Assembly: GCF_001590685.1 (NCBI RefSeq)
Contig: NZ_CP014616.1
Coordinates: 1,859,001-1,923,000 of the forward strand
DNA: 64,000 nucleotides
From: Sporosarcina psychrophila
GTDB taxonomy: Bacteria; Bacillota; Bacilli; Bacillales_A; Planococcaceae
Direction of reading: 5' to 3'
Shown here: positions 27,707 through 36,623 of the stretch, in pieces
How the letters are laid out: each line of letters begins with the position of its first letter
Position numbering within the stretch: position 1 is the first letter of the stretch
The notes under the pieces: model-generated
What the model was told of the DNA's origin: nothing
The model's database searches: none
Seen by the model: the letters and a program-made list of their open reading frames with translations, nothing else
Made by a program: the position numbers and the translations under genes

Positions 27707-28534
27707 ATGAAAAAGTGGTATGCGGTTATCGGAGATCCAATCAAACAGTCAATGTCTCCGAGCATGCACGAAGCTTGGTTTGATGAAGAAAGTATAGACG
27801 CAGCCTATATCCCAATACATGTAACTGAAGACAGACTCCGGGAAGCAGTAGAGGGCTTAAAGAACTTAGGCTGTTCAGGATTTAACGTCACTGTTCCGCA
27901 TAAAAGTGCTATTATCCCGTTTCTTAATCAGTTGGATTCTTCTGCGCGACAAATGAACGCTGTAAATACTGTCCACGTACTCGAGGATGGCACACTTGTG
28001 GGCTACAATACGGACGGTAAGGGATTTGTCCAGTCTTTGGAAGAAGCCTGTGCTGATCAGTGTAAGGATAAAAAAGTTCTCGTTATCGGAGCAGGCGGTG
28101 CTGCACGCGGTATCGCTTTTGCACTTCATTCCGCGGGATACGGCCCTATCTTTTTCACGAACCGTACTCTGGAAAAAGCCGTACAATTAGCAACTGAACT
28201 ATCCGATTCGGCGGTTCTATCGGTAGCAGAGGCAGAATTATCTTTAGCCGAATTTGGTTTAATCGTCCAGACGACATCCGTTGGCATGAACTTTTCACAA
28301 CAAGGAATGCCTTTAAACCCGGAAAATATGTCTGAAGGAACTGTTGTTGCTGATATTATCTATAACCCACTTGAAACGGCATTCCTTGCAGAAGCCCGTA
28401 AAAGGGGAGCAAGCACAATGAATGGGGTCGGCATGTTCGTCCATCAAGGAGCGCTTGCGTTCGAGACATGGACAGAAGTCCGCCCTGAAACAGGATTTAT
28501 GATTGACAAAATAACGACAACTCTTGGAGGATAA
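27707..28534 (+). CDS. aroE: Shikimate dehydrogenase (NADP+)
   Basis: 275-residue enzyme of the shikimate pathway that reduces 3-dehydroshikimate. Substrate-binding SMSPSMHEAWF, catalytic Lys in NVTVPHKSAI and Asp in NTDGKGFVQSLEE, and the NADP-binding GAGGAARGIA are visible. ATG 27707 after AAGGAGGGAC. Embedded in the ribosome-assembly operon, as in B. subtilis. Confidence 0.97.
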   Translation: MKKWYAVIGDPIKQSMSPSMHEAWFDEESIDAAYIPIHVTEDRLREAVEGLKNLGCSGFNVTVPHKSAIIPFLNQLDSSARQMNAVNTVHVLEDGTLVGYNTDGKGFVQSLEEACADQCKDKKVLVIGAGGAARGIAFALHSAGYGPIFFTNRTLEKAVQLATELSDSAVLSVAEAELSLAEFGLIVQTTSVGMNFSQQGMPLNPENMSEGTVVADIIYNPLETAFLAEARKRGASTMNGVGMFVHQGALAFETWTEVRPETGFMIDKITTTLGG

Positions 28535-28540
28535 ATAACT

Positions 28541-28831
28541 ATGTTAACTAATAAACAAAAAAGCTTTCTTCGCGGCGAATCGAATCGTCTACAACCACTT
28601 GTCCATATTGGTAAAAGTGGTTTAACAGAATCGGTCATCACGCAGATTGAAGAAGCGCTTGAAGCAAAAGAATTAATCAAAGTAACAATTCTACAAAACT
28701 GTGACCAAGATAAAAATGAAATTGCAGCGAAACTTGAAGAACAAGTAGGCATTGAAGTCGTTCAAGTTATCGGCAAGATCATTGTTTTATATAAAGAATC
28801 AGTTGAGAAAAAACGGATCGAACTTCCATAA
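28541..28831 (+). CDS. yhbY: CRM-domain RNA-binding protein YhbY
   Basis: 96-residue CRS1/YhbY (CRM) domain protein associated with pre-50S particles. The conserved KSFLRGESNRLQPLVHIGK and GLTESV segments are present. Fits the operon theme of ribosome assembly. Called yqeI in B. subtilis. Confidence 0.93.
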   Translation: MLTNKQKSFLRGESNRLQPLVHIGKSGLTESVITQIEEALEAKELIKVTILQNCDQDKNEIAAKLEEQVGIEVVQVIGKIIVLYKESVEKKRIELP

Positions 28832-28846
28832 GTGAGGTAAGCCCAT

Positions 28847-29440
28847 ATGAAAAAGATTGGCATTCTTGGCGGTACATTTAACCCGCCTCATATCGGTCAT
28901 CTGATTGTTGCGAATGAAGTAAAGCAATCTCTCGGTCTTGATGAAGTTCGATTAATGCCGACGGCGGTTCCACCGCATAAAACTGCACCTGGTGATGCGA
29001 CTGCTGAACAGCGTTTGCAGATGGTGGAACTTGCTGTGATGGCTATTGATGGCTTGACTGTGTCTGCTTTTGAAGTAGGACGTGGCGGTGTTTCTTATAC
29101 GTTTGATACAATGAGACAATTGACACAAATTGAACCGGAGATTGAATTTTACTTTATAATCGGGGGTGATATGATTGATTTGTTGCCTAAATGGCACCGG
29201 ATTGAAGAACTTGTCACGCTTGTCAATTTCGTAGGTGTTGGACGTCCAGGGACTAACGGAACAACGGATTATCCAATCATTATGGTGGATATCCCACAAA
29301 TTGAGTTGTCTTCAACATTGATTCGACAACGCTTTTCTGAGAATGGTGCCGTCCAATTGCTTATCCCGCCTGCAGTGGAAGCTTTTATTCGCGAGGAGGG
29401 TTTGTATGGAAGTTGCACAGTTGAAAATAGAAATCGCTAA
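28847..29440 (+). CDS. nadD: Nicotinate-nucleotide adenylyltransferase
   Basis: 197-residue nucleotidyltransferase converting NaMN to NaAD in NAD synthesis. GGTFNPPHIGH contains the (T/H)IGH ATP-binding motif, and the C-terminal LSSTLIRQRF is the ISST-type signature. Starts at ATG 28847 and overlaps the start of yqeK by 35 bases. Confidence 0.96.
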   Translation: MKKIGILGGTFNPPHIGHLIVANEVKQSLGLDEVRLMPTAVPPHKTAPGDATAEQRLQMVELAVMAIDGLTVSAFEVGRGGVSYTFDTMRQLTQIEPEIEFYFIIGGDMIDLLPKWHRIEELVTLVNFVGVGRPGTNGTTDYPIIMVDIPQIELSSTLIRQRFSENGAVQLLIPPAVEAFIREEGLYGSCTVENRNR

Positions 29441-29969
29441 ACGTATGCCGAAACAACGTTATGAACACGTTTTACGGGTAACGGAAACGGCAAAAAGATT
29501 AGCTGAGAAGTATCGACTTCCAGTGATTAAAGCTGAGCAAGCGGCGCTATTTCATGATATTGCAAAATTCATGGACAAGGCTGACCTGCATCATGTTTTA
29601 AACACAGCAAACGAAGATTCACGGCTCTTGTCATTTCATCATGAGTTGTGGCATGCTCCAGTTGGGGCGATTATCGCACGAGATGAATTTGGGATTAGTG
29701 ACGCGGATATCCTAAACGCAATCCGCTATCATACAACCGGTCGGGCGACTATGTCCCCGCTCGAAAAGTTGATCTATGTTTCTGATATGATTGAACCTGG
29801 ACGCAGCTTTCCAGGAGTGGATGAGTTAAGAGTAAAAGCTGAAGAAAACCTTGATACAGCAATGGAAGCTTGCATTTATCAGTCAGTGCAGTTTCTTGTG
29901 AATAAAAGAGTACCGGTTTTTCCGGACTCAATAGACTGTTACAATCAGTTAATAAGAAGGGAACAGTGA
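29406..29969 (+). CDS. yqeK: HD-domain Ap4A hydrolase YqeK
   Basis: 187-residue HD phosphohydrolase that symmetrically cleaves diadenosine tetraphosphate. Metal ligands: H in RYEHVLRV, ALFHDIAKF, FHHELWHAPVGA, IRYHTTG, YVSDMIEPGR. ATG 29406 follows GAGGAGGG within the nadD coding region; an upstream extension to 29343 is not supported. Translational coupling to nadD is likely from the overlap. Confidence 0.94.
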   Translation: MEVAQLKIEIAKRMPKQRYEHVLRVTETAKRLAEKYRLPVIKAEQAALFHDIAKFMDKADLHHVLNTANEDSRLLSFHHELWHAPVGAIIARDEFGISDADILNAIRYHTTGRATMSPLEKLIYVSDMIEPGRSFPGVDELRVKAEENLDTAMEACIYQSVQFLVNKRVPVFPDSIDCYNQLIRREQ

Positions 29970-29973
29970 AATT

Positions 29974-30321
29974 ATGACTACTACATTACTAGAAACAGCT
30001 TATAAAGCAATCGACGATAAAAAAGGCGAGGACATTGTTGTACTGAATATGGAAGGGGTATCACTTATCGCGGACCAATTTATTATCTGTCATGCAAATT
30101 CAGGACGCCAAGTCCAAGCAATTGCAAAAGAAGTAGCTGACAAAGCTTCTGAAGCTGGATTTATTACAAAAAGAATCGAAGGAATGGATATGGCAAGATG
30201 GGTACTCGTTGATTTAGGCGATGTTGTCGTTCACGTATTCCATAAAGATGAACGCGGTTACTACAACCTTGAAAAGCTTTGGGGAGACGCACCAATGTTG
30301 GACATGGCTGAAGAAAGATGA
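29974..30321 (+). CDS. rsfS: Ribosomal silencing factor RsfS
   Basis: 115-residue RsfS/Iojap protein that binds uL14 on the 50S subunit and blocks joining during starvation. DQFIICHANSGRQVQAIA and WVLVDLGDVVVHVFH...YYNLEKLWGDAP are the diagnostic blocks. Four-base overlap (ATGA) with yqeM. Confidence 0.96.
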   Translation: MTTTLLETAYKAIDDKKGEDIVVLNMEGVSLIADQFIICHANSGRQVQAIAKEVADKASEAGFITKRIEGMDMARWVLVDLGDVVVHVFHKDERGYYNLEKLWGDAPMLDMAEER

Positions 30322-31058
30322 ATCAGGCTTATTCCGAATTCGCTTCTGTCTACGATGAACTAATGACCGATATTCCCTATGACGCCTACATTGATATTAT
30401 TGATGTAGCGGCAGGGGGGATTGATGGTAAACGTGTGCTAGATATCGGATGTGGAACAGGCCTTTTATCCATGAAACTTGCTAAGCAAGGAGCACAAGTG
30501 ACTGGGATCGATCTTTCTGCCGACATGTTAGTGGTGGCAGAAGAGCGTGCACAGTCGCTTTCTTTGCCTGTGCAATTTATCGAACAACCTATGCAACAGC
30601 TAGAGGGGTTTGCGGACTATGATATCGCGGTTATCGCCATTGATTCGTTAAACTATTTATCGAATCGTGAAGATGTGCTGTCGACATTTCGGCAAATCCA
30701 TTCGGCCCTTGCGGTTGGTGGAAAATTGATCTTTGATGTCCATTCAACTTTTAAAACGGATGTCATCTTCATGGAAGGTCCTTTTACGTTTGATAATGGT
30801 CGAATAACATACATATGGATAACGGAAGAAGGCGAAGAACTTCACTCCGTTTATTCTGAACTGGCTTTTTTCGTTAAGAGCGAAAGTGGGTTGTATAGGC
30901 GTTTTGATGAGGTTCACACGCAACGAACGTTTCCAGTAAGTGACTATGCAGATATGCTTATGGACACAGGTTTTTCGATTGAACGGATTTTTGCAGATTG
31001 GGAAGATGAAGCGCCACACGAAGAAAGCGAACGAATATTTTTCCAAGTCAGAAAATAA
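30318..31058 (+). CDS. SAM-dependent methyltransferase YqeM
   Basis: 246-residue class I methyltransferase with VLDIGCGTGLLSMKLA motif I and acidic VTGIDLSADML. Always the last gene of the yqeG-yqeM cluster in Bacillales; substrate unknown. Start overlaps the rsfS stop. In B. subtilis comER lies next; here a hairpin repeat occupies that place. Confidence 0.9.
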   Translation: MNQAYSEFASVYDELMTDIPYDAYIDIIDVAAGGIDGKRVLDIGCGTGLLSMKLAKQGAQVTGIDLSADMLVVAEERAQSLSLPVQFIEQPMQQLEGFADYDIAVIAIDSLNYLSNREDVLSTFRQIHSALAVGGKLIFDVHSTFKTDVIFMEGPFTFDNGRITYIWITEEGEELHSVYSELAFFVKSESGLYRRFDEVHTQRTFPVSDYADMLMDTGFSIERIFADWEDEAPHEESERIFFQVRK

Positions 31059-31154
31059 ACCTTTTCATTTTATTCGGTGAGGGGTTAGCCCTCACTGAAT
31101 AAAATTAAGCCTCCGACGGATGTCACAGATTTTCAGATGAATTATCGAGCAAGG

Positions 31155-31220
31155 TCAGGCCTGCGTGATGCAGGTCAGTTAGCCATTGTCGCAAGGATGC
31201 GACGTTCTTTGGCTAACTTC
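31155..31220. repeat. Dispersed hairpin repeat, family B, copy 4
   Basis: CCTGC/GCAGG (31160-31174) then GTTAGCC paired with GGCTAAC around an inner GTCGCA/TGCGAC stem. Same design as the copies at 2540, 15404 and 19690. Lies between yqeM and comEA. Confidence 0.65.
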
Positions 31221-31299
31221 TTTACTTGATCTGGACGCAAATACGCCAAGGCAGATTTGATTTTTGGTCGGCATTCATTTATAGTTGAATGTACTCCAT

Positions 31300-31972
31300 A
31301 TGGATGCCGCCGAAGAAAGGGTGACTGTACTGTTTCTTTCGTTTGTATCCGGTAAATGGCGTAAGATTATAACCCCAATTGCAGCAATCGCTGTCATATC
31401 CGCTTTTCTGTTCTTCCCCAAAGGACAGGCTGACGATAATACGTTTGTCATGAGCGAACAAAACCCATTCCCTGAATTGATTGAAGAAAAGATTGAAGAA
31501 GAAATTGTAAGTAGTATTCAAATTGCTCCAGCTCCCATCGTTGTCGATGTGAAAGGCGCTGTTAGGCACCCCGGTGTCTATTCGATGCAAGATGGAGACC
31601 GCCTGATAGATGCTATAAACGCAGCAGGCGGCTATTTACCAAACGCTGACTCTAGAATGTTGAACCATGCTATGAAACTGGCGGATGAATTCGTCGTCTA
31701 TGTACCGATCATTGGAGAAGAAGTACTAGATATTTCTTTCACTCCATTAAGCGGTGCAAGTGCGCCCCAAGATGACGGAAAAGTCAATATTAATACCGAA
31801 GGATGAAAAAGAATTGATGACGATCCCAGGTGTGGGACCCTCAAAAGCGGCAGCAATTGTTCAATACCGAACGGATCATGGCGATTTTAAATCACCGGAA
31901 TCATTGATGGAAGTGTCTGGAATCGGTCAGAAAACATTTGAAAAACTAGAATCTCAGATTACTGTGAATTAA
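31300..31972 (+). pseudogene. comEA: Competence DNA receptor ComEA, split by +1 frameshift
   Basis: ComEA binds incoming DNA at the membrane. The first frame (to TGA 31804-31806) encodes a membrane anchor (about residues 25-42), an acidic linker and the SLBB-type domain with VDVKGAVRHPGVY, and stops right after the HhH entry sequence GKVNINT. The rest of the tandem helix-hairpin-helix DNA-binding domain (ELMTIPGVGPSKAAAIVQYR ... SGIGQKTFEKLES) continues in the +1 frame to 31972. One extra base around 31797-31804 would explain it. The SD-like GAAGGA (31798-31803) ahead of TTG 31814 and ATG 31817 could allow separate reinitiation. The N-terminal start is uncertain (ATG 31300 or TTG 31285; neither has a good site). 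Confidence 0.8.
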
Positions 31973-32131
31973 ATGGAGTACATTCTATATTAATTGAACT
32001 ATTGAATTTCATATAAGAGCTTAGCGTAGGCGCCTTCCAGGGGTAGCCGAAGCGGTATGGAGTGGAATCTTTCATATAGCCTATATAGTAGGGAAACATA
32101 CTAAACGAAATAAATATTGGAGGCATTCACA

Positions 32132-32695
32132 ATGGAGCGAATAACGTGGGACCAGTTTTTTATGGCCCAGTGCCATCTATTAGCAGTAAGAAGTACATGT
32201 ACAAGACTTTCTGTCGGAGCATCAATTGTAAGAGATAACCGGATCATTGCAGGCGGCTACAACGGTTCCATATCAGGGGGAGACCACTGTATTGACCATG
32301 GTTGCTATGTCATTGAGAGCCACTGTGTGAGGACAATCCATGCAGAGATGAATGCATTGCTGCAATGTTCGAAGTATGGCATACCTGTTGCAGGATCAAC
32401 GCTGTATGTGACGCACTTCCCATGCCTACAATGTTCGAAAGCAATTATTCAAGCAGGCATTAAGCATGTCATCTATGCAACAGATTATAAAAACGACGAA
32501 TATGCATTAAAGTTATTTACACAGTCGGATGTTTCCGTTCAGCATATTCCGTTCGATGAAAAGAAAGTCGACTTTTCCAGCGAAAGTAAGTTAGAACTTA
32601 TCAATGAAATGCTTCTAAAAATGCAGGCACTAGGCGCTGGGAATGAAGAACTTGCCCCCTATAAAAAAAGGGTGGATAGCTTATTCGACAAATGA
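32132..32695 (+). CDS. comEB: dCMP deaminase ComEB
   Basis: 187-residue cytidine/deoxycytidylate deaminase-family enzyme. Zinc ligands and proton shuttle: HAEMNALLQ and PCLQCSKAII; an extra HCIDHGC-like cluster resembles the second zinc site of dCMP deaminases. Probably converts dCMP to dUMP; its competence role is mainly operon membership. ATG 32132 after TTGGAGGC; four-base overlap with comEC. Confidence 0.94.
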   Translation: MERITWDQFFMAQCHLLAVRSTCTRLSVGASIVRDNRIIAGGYNGSISGGDHCIDHGCYVIESHCVRTIHAEMNALLQCSKYGIPVAGSTLYVTHFPCLQCSKAIIQAGIKHVIYATDYKNDEYALKLFTQSDVSVQHIPFDEKKVDFSSESKLELINEMLLKMQALGAGNEELAPYKKRVDSLFDK

Positions 32696-34983
32696 TTTCA
32701 CGTGTACGTTTCATGTATTTAGCAATCCCGGTCGCCGTATCAGCATTTGCTGTATACGGTCCGGTTTATCTATTACTCTGTAATTTATTTCTTCTTCCCA
32801 TCTTCTTGAGTAGAAAAGAAGATTTCCTCACACCTATCCTCGCGGTTGCGACCGCTACCTTCTCTTTTTTCTATATTTCAGCGACGATTCCTATAATCAA
32901 AGAATCCGGCGATGCAACCCTTAGCATCTCTTGGACCGATAATGTGAAAATTGATGGTGGCAAGATGAAGGGATTTGCTAAAACATCTACCGGTGAAACA
33001 GTATACGCCATCTATACAATTAGCAGTGAACAACAAAAAACTCGTTTTCTTGAGATGAATATCCCGTCCGTGACATTCACGATGTCAGGTTCATTTCGCA
33101 AACCGGATATTCCTTCACATGATTATTCTTTCGACATGACGAAGTATATGAGAATGTATGGAGCATCAGGGCTATTTGAATCGGAGACGATTATTCAGGT
33201 AGAAAAAAATTCTGGTATCAGTACACGATTATCTGGACAGAGGCGGAAAGTGAAAAATCATATCGGGGCTACATTCCCTGAGACGCTGAAAGTGGAAGCT
33301 GAAGCTTTGCTTATTGGTGATCGAAGCGGGATGGATGAAGAACTGGCATCAAGTTATCGGACGCTTGGCATTACACATCTTTTTGCGATTTCAGGGTTGC
33401 ACGTCGGACTGCTTACATTCATGTTGCGGGAATTGCTACTAAGAGCAACTATAAGGAAAGAAACAATTGATACACTTGTTATGGCACTGTTGCCTCTGTA
33501 TGCCGTTATGGCTGGAGGGGCACCTTCAGTCTGGCGTGCGGTATCGGTGACTATACTCGTCCTTCTCGCGTCGTCAGGGAGGGTGAAGGTGAGACTGGAT
33601 GATGCACTGGCGATAAGTGCAGCTTGTTTTATCCTCTATCAACCATTTATTCTATTTCAGCCAGGTTTTCAGTTGTCTTACTTGGCAGCTTGTTCACTCG
33701 TCTATTCTTCCGGTATTTTAGCCAAGGCAAAGACTGCTTTTGGTGTATCGTTTCTCGTCACGTCAATCAGCCAACTTTCTTTGTATCCAGTATTACTATT
33801 TCATTTTCATGAGCTGTCGATTTCATCATTTGTTGTTAATCTTGTTTATGTACCTCTATATTCACTCATTATTTTGCCAGCAAACATTGTTTTACTAATC
33901 ATGACATCGATATTGCCGAAGGTTGCTGGTCTATTATTCATGGTATATGAGCCTTTCAGGGAAATCGTAGGAGGAGTAACAAGTTGGATATCTTCTTTAC
34001 CCTATCAACTATGGACTCCAGGAAAACCGGATGCGCTTTGGACATCTATAGCTGTAGCAGGAGTCTTGCTGTTCTTTATGCGCAGTGAAGAAGGGGCCAA
34101 TGTTTTTAAGTCGTTGCCAATTGTGCTCGTGCCTGCACTCGTCATTCATTTCATACCTTACATGGACAGCTCGTTAAAGGTAACATTTTTAGATGTCGGA
34201 CAAGGGGACAGTATCGTTATCGAATTGCCTTATCGGCAAGCGGTATATGTGATTGACGCGGGCGGAACCATTACATTTGGCGACCCGAATTGGAAAACGC
34301 CTACAAAGCAGTTTGAAGTAGGTCGAAAAATCGTTGTTCCTTATTTGAAAGGCCGAGGTATTGCAAAAATTGATAAACTAATTATTTCTCACGCCGATGC
34401 GGATCATATGGAAGGGGCAGATGAAGTTTTAGAAGAGCTGACAGTTGGTGAAATTCATATTGCACCAGGAAGTGAATTTGAAGTAGCGATGAAAGAAATC
34501 ATACAGATTGTAGGGGACAAACGCATTCCGATGTTGTCGATGAAAGAAGGAGTCTCTTGGACAAAAGGAAGCTCGAATTTTCATTATGTGGCACCTAAAG
34601 AAGGGAAATATGATGGGAATGCAAGTTCACTTGTCCTTTTCATGAAAACATCGGGACCTTCGTTTTTATTGACAGGAGATATGGAAAAAGAGGGAGAAGC
34701 TCAATTTCTTCGCGACTACGGGCATTCTGATTTCGGTCCCGTCATTTTGAAAGCAGGGCATCATGGCAGCAGGACATCGAGTACGGAGCCATTTGTCGAC
34801 GTGCTTCGTCCAGAACTAACCATCTTTTCGGCAGGTCGAAACAGCAGATACGGACATCCTCACCCTGAGGTCGTCGCAACGTTTGAAAAGAAGGGGTTAC
34901 CAACAATGTCAACCGCTGAATTCGGGTCGGTTACTGTAACTGTTAAAAAAGATCATTTCGAAGTTTCGAGTATGAAAAAATAA
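32692..34983 (+). CDS. comEC: DNA internalisation channel protein ComEC
   Basis: 763-residue polytopic membrane protein forming the transformation DNA channel. N-terminal DUF4131 OB-like region between the first helices, central Competence domain with many hydrophobic helices and ITHLFAISGLHVGLL, and a C-terminal metallo-beta-lactamase domain (VGQGDSIVIELP, SHADADHMEGADEV, LTGDME, KAGHHGSRTSS) that may degrade the non-transforming strand. Complete and intact although comEA upstream is broken. ATG overlaps the comEB stop (ATGA). Confidence 0.95.
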   Translation: MISRVRFMYLAIPVAVSAFAVYGPVYLLLCNLFLLPIFLSRKEDFLTPILAVATATFSFFYISATIPIIKESGDATLSISWTDNVKIDGGKMKGFAKTSTGETVYAIYTISSEQQKTRFLEMNIPSVTFTMSGSFRKPDIPSHDYSFDMTKYMRMYGASGLFESETIIQVEKNSGISTRLSGQRRKVKNHIGATFPETLKVEAEALLIGDRSGMDEELASSYRTLGITHLFAISGLHVGLLTFMLRELLLRATIRKETIDTLVMALLPLYAVMAGGAPSVWRAVSVTILVLLASSGRVKVRLDDALAISAACFILYQPFILFQPGFQLSYLAACSLVYSSGILAKAKTAFGVSFLVTSISQLSLYPVLLFHFHELSISSFVVNLVYVPLYSLIILPANIVLLIMTSILPKVAGLLFMVYEPFREIVGGVTSWISSLPYQLWTPGKPDALWTSIAVAGVLLFFMRSEEGANVFKSLPIVLVPALVIHFIPYMDSSLKVTFLDVGQGDSIVIELPYRQAVYVIDAGGTITFGDPNWKTPTKQFEVGRKIVVPYLKGRGIAKIDKLIISHADADHMEGADEVLEELTVGEIHIAPGSEFEVAMKEIIQIVGDKRIPMLSMKEGVSWTKGSSNFHYVAPKEGKYDGNASSLVLFMKTSGPSFLLTGDMEKEGEAQFLRDYGHSDFGPVILKAGHHGSRTSSTEPFVDVLRPELTIFSAGRNSRYGHPHPEVVATFEKKGLPTMSTAEFGSVTVTVKKDHFEVSSMKK

Positions 34984-35029
34984 AAAAACGAACACAACAC
35001 CCTGGATAGGATGTGTTGTCCGTTTTTTT
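34983..35029. terminator. Bidirectional terminator between comEC and yqzM
   Basis: AAAAACG.ACACAACA (from 34983) pairs with TGTGTTGT.CGTTTTT (to 35029) with one mismatch; A-run and T-run on the two sides serve both converging genes. Confidence 0.8.
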
Positions 35030-35037
35030 CAAACATA

Positions 35038-35172
35038 TTAGCCAGCGACTACGTCGATTATAGTAGCAATAACAAAAATAGCTGAGAATGCTACGAAAGC
35101 GACTACAAAGCCGATTCCTGAATCGATTAAATCATTACGTTTGGACTGTACATCATGTTCAAACTCATTCAT
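35038..35172 (-). CDS. yqzM: YqzM family small membrane protein
   Basis: 44-residue protein MNEFEHDVQSKRNDLIDSG... with one C-terminal hydrophobic helix, matching B. subtilis YqzM, which also lies beside comEC. Start ATG 35172 has AGGAGGTG upstream on the reverse strand; the frame opens further but without support. Function unknown. Confidence 0.88.
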   Translation of the reverse strand: MNEFEHDVQSKRNDLIDSGIGFVVAFVAFSAIFVIATIIDVVAG

Positions 35173-35268
35173 TGCTACACCTCCTGATTCCATTATAGTA
35201 TAGATGATTCCATGGTAAAAATCCATAGCAATCAACTTTTTAAACATGTCCGGCTGGAACTGACACAA

Positions 35269-35296
35269 TTTGTCCATACAGTCGTTTTGCTATACT
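35269..35296 (+). promoter_or_regulatory. Candidate promoter facing holA
   Basis: TTGTCC (35269-35274), 16-bp spacer, TATACT (35291-35296). It would transcribe the palindromic element at 35367-35449 and then holA. Confidence 0.45.
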
Positions 35297-35366
35297 GTAT
35301 AATTGGAATGTATTTAATTTGATTCAGCAATTTTTTTGTACTGAAAGCGAAGCGTCAGATATAGAA

Positions 35367-35449
35367 GTTCCCCCTATTATAAGCAGTGGGATGAATGGTA
35401 AAACGCTTATACATCGATGGTGGGCAAGTTTCTTACTGATTAGGGGAAC
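35367..35449. repeat. Isolated 83-bp structured palindromic element
   Basis: Outer arms GTTCCCCCTA (35367-35376) and TAGGGGAAC (35441-35449) enclose ATAAGC (35379-35384) / GCTTAT (35405-35410). No open frame. The sequence GTGGGATGAAT ... TTACTGATTAGGGGAACCC recalls, from memory only, the right-end RNA (omega RNA) region of IS200/IS605 tnpB elements; no transposase is present. The remainder of the yqzM-holA gap (35173-35545) shows only the candidate promoter. Could equally be a structured leader of holA. Confidence 0.5.
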
Positions 35450-35545
35450 CCAGACTAAATTCGCCGGGTCCTGCGGGCACAAGTGCAATTAAAAATTTGG
35501 ACGAAATTGCGCTGAGGCGTAATCGATTTGGAAGAGGTGAATAAT

Positions 35546-36562
35546 GTGGCAAATGCAATATGGAAAAAAATAGCTGCTGGGGAAATCGATCCGGTCTACT
35601 TATTGACTGGTCTCGAACAACATCTATTCGACTCCACAATTACACGGCTGAAAAAAGCATTACCTGACATTGATGCTGCATCAGTCATTCGGTTTGATTT
35701 GGATGAGACACCTGTAGAAGCAGTCATTGAAGAGGCGGATACACTACCATTCCTTGAAGATCGAAAATTAATTATAGCTGGAAACGCATCATTTTTAAAA
35801 GCATCAGATAAAACCAGAGAGAAAGTGACACATAATTTGGAGCTGTTGGAAGCTTGGCTGGCAAATCCTTCACCAACGGCAACGGTTGTATTTATAGCAC
35901 CATATGAAAAACTGGATGCACGAAAACGGATTACCAAAATAATAAAAGAACATGCGACTGTCATAGAATCAAAACGACTGCAAGGGAAGGATCTGTTCAC
36001 GTGGATACAGCAGGAAGCGGGGGCAAATGGATCACGAATTGGACCAACTGAAGCAGAATTTCTCGTGAAAATGGCGGGGGATGACCTGCTTGCTTTGTCA
36101 TCTGAAATTGGTAAAATGGCTACCTATTTGAATGGTAATGGGGATATTACGGCAGATGTAATTGAGTCGCTCGTACCACGGACTCCAGAAATGGATGTCT
36201 TCCGATTAACAGATGCCTACGTTTCTGGAAAAGTGTCGAATACCGTGGCCATCTACCATGACTTATTACGTAACGGTGAAGAGCCAATCATGTTGACTTC
36301 ACTTATTGCAAGTCAAGTTAGGCTCATGGTCCATGTGGGTTTACTTCAGAAAAAAGGATACCAGCAACATCAAATTGCAAAAACGTTAAGTGTTCATCCG
36401 TACCGTGTGAAATTAATGATGGAGAATAGAAGTCTGCCAAGTTCTGAACGTTTGCTATTGATCTTAAGTAAGCTTGCGGCCATTGACTATAAATTGAAAT
36501 CATCTAGTGGGAAAAGAGAACGAATTCTGGAGTTGTTCTTTATGGAGCCGTTGAGAAAATAA
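35546..36562 (+). CDS. holA: DNA polymerase III subunit delta
   Basis: 338-residue clamp-loader delta subunit (YqeN) with the AAA+-like fold lacking a functional P-loop: DPVYLLTGLEQHLF, FVFIAPYEKLDARK-type block, and the collar domain LTSLIASQVRLM ... VHPYRVKLMMENR. GTG 35546 has GAGGTG upstream and yields MANAIWKKI; TTG 35528 precedes that site. Followed by rpsT on the opposite strand. Confidence 0.93.
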   Translation: MANAIWKKIAAGEIDPVYLLTGLEQHLFDSTITRLKKALPDIDAASVIRFDLDETPVEAVIEEADTLPFLEDRKLIIAGNASFLKASDKTREKVTHNLELLEAWLANPSPTATVVFIAPYEKLDARKRITKIIKEHATVIESKRLQGKDLFTWIQQEAGANGSRIGPTEAEFLVKMAGDDLLALSSEIGKMATYLNGNGDITADVIESLVPRTPEMDVFRLTDAYVSGKVSNTVAIYHDLLRNGEEPIMLTSLIASQVRLMVHVGLLQKKGYQQHQIAKTLSVHPYRVKLMMENRSLPSSERLLLILSKLAAIDYKLKSSSGKRERILELFFMEPLRK

Positions 36563-36573
36563 AAAATGACAAT

Positions 36574-36611
36574 AAAAAAAGAAAGGTCGTCCGATAATCG
36601 GGCGGCCTTTC
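36574..36611. terminator. Terminator shared by holA and rpsT
   Basis: Thirteen pairs between GAAAGGTCGTCCG (36581-36593) and CGGGCGGCCTTTC (36599-36611). The A-run before it (from 36574) gives a strong T-run for the reverse-strand rpsT transcript. Confidence 0.85.
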
Positions 36612-36623
36612 TTAGGTTGAAAA

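Noticed and set aside
31798-31806. Programmed +1 frameshift of the prfB type in comEA
   Set aside because: Stop is UGA but lacks the slippery CUU-like codon and the spaced upstream SD; a plain indel is simpler.
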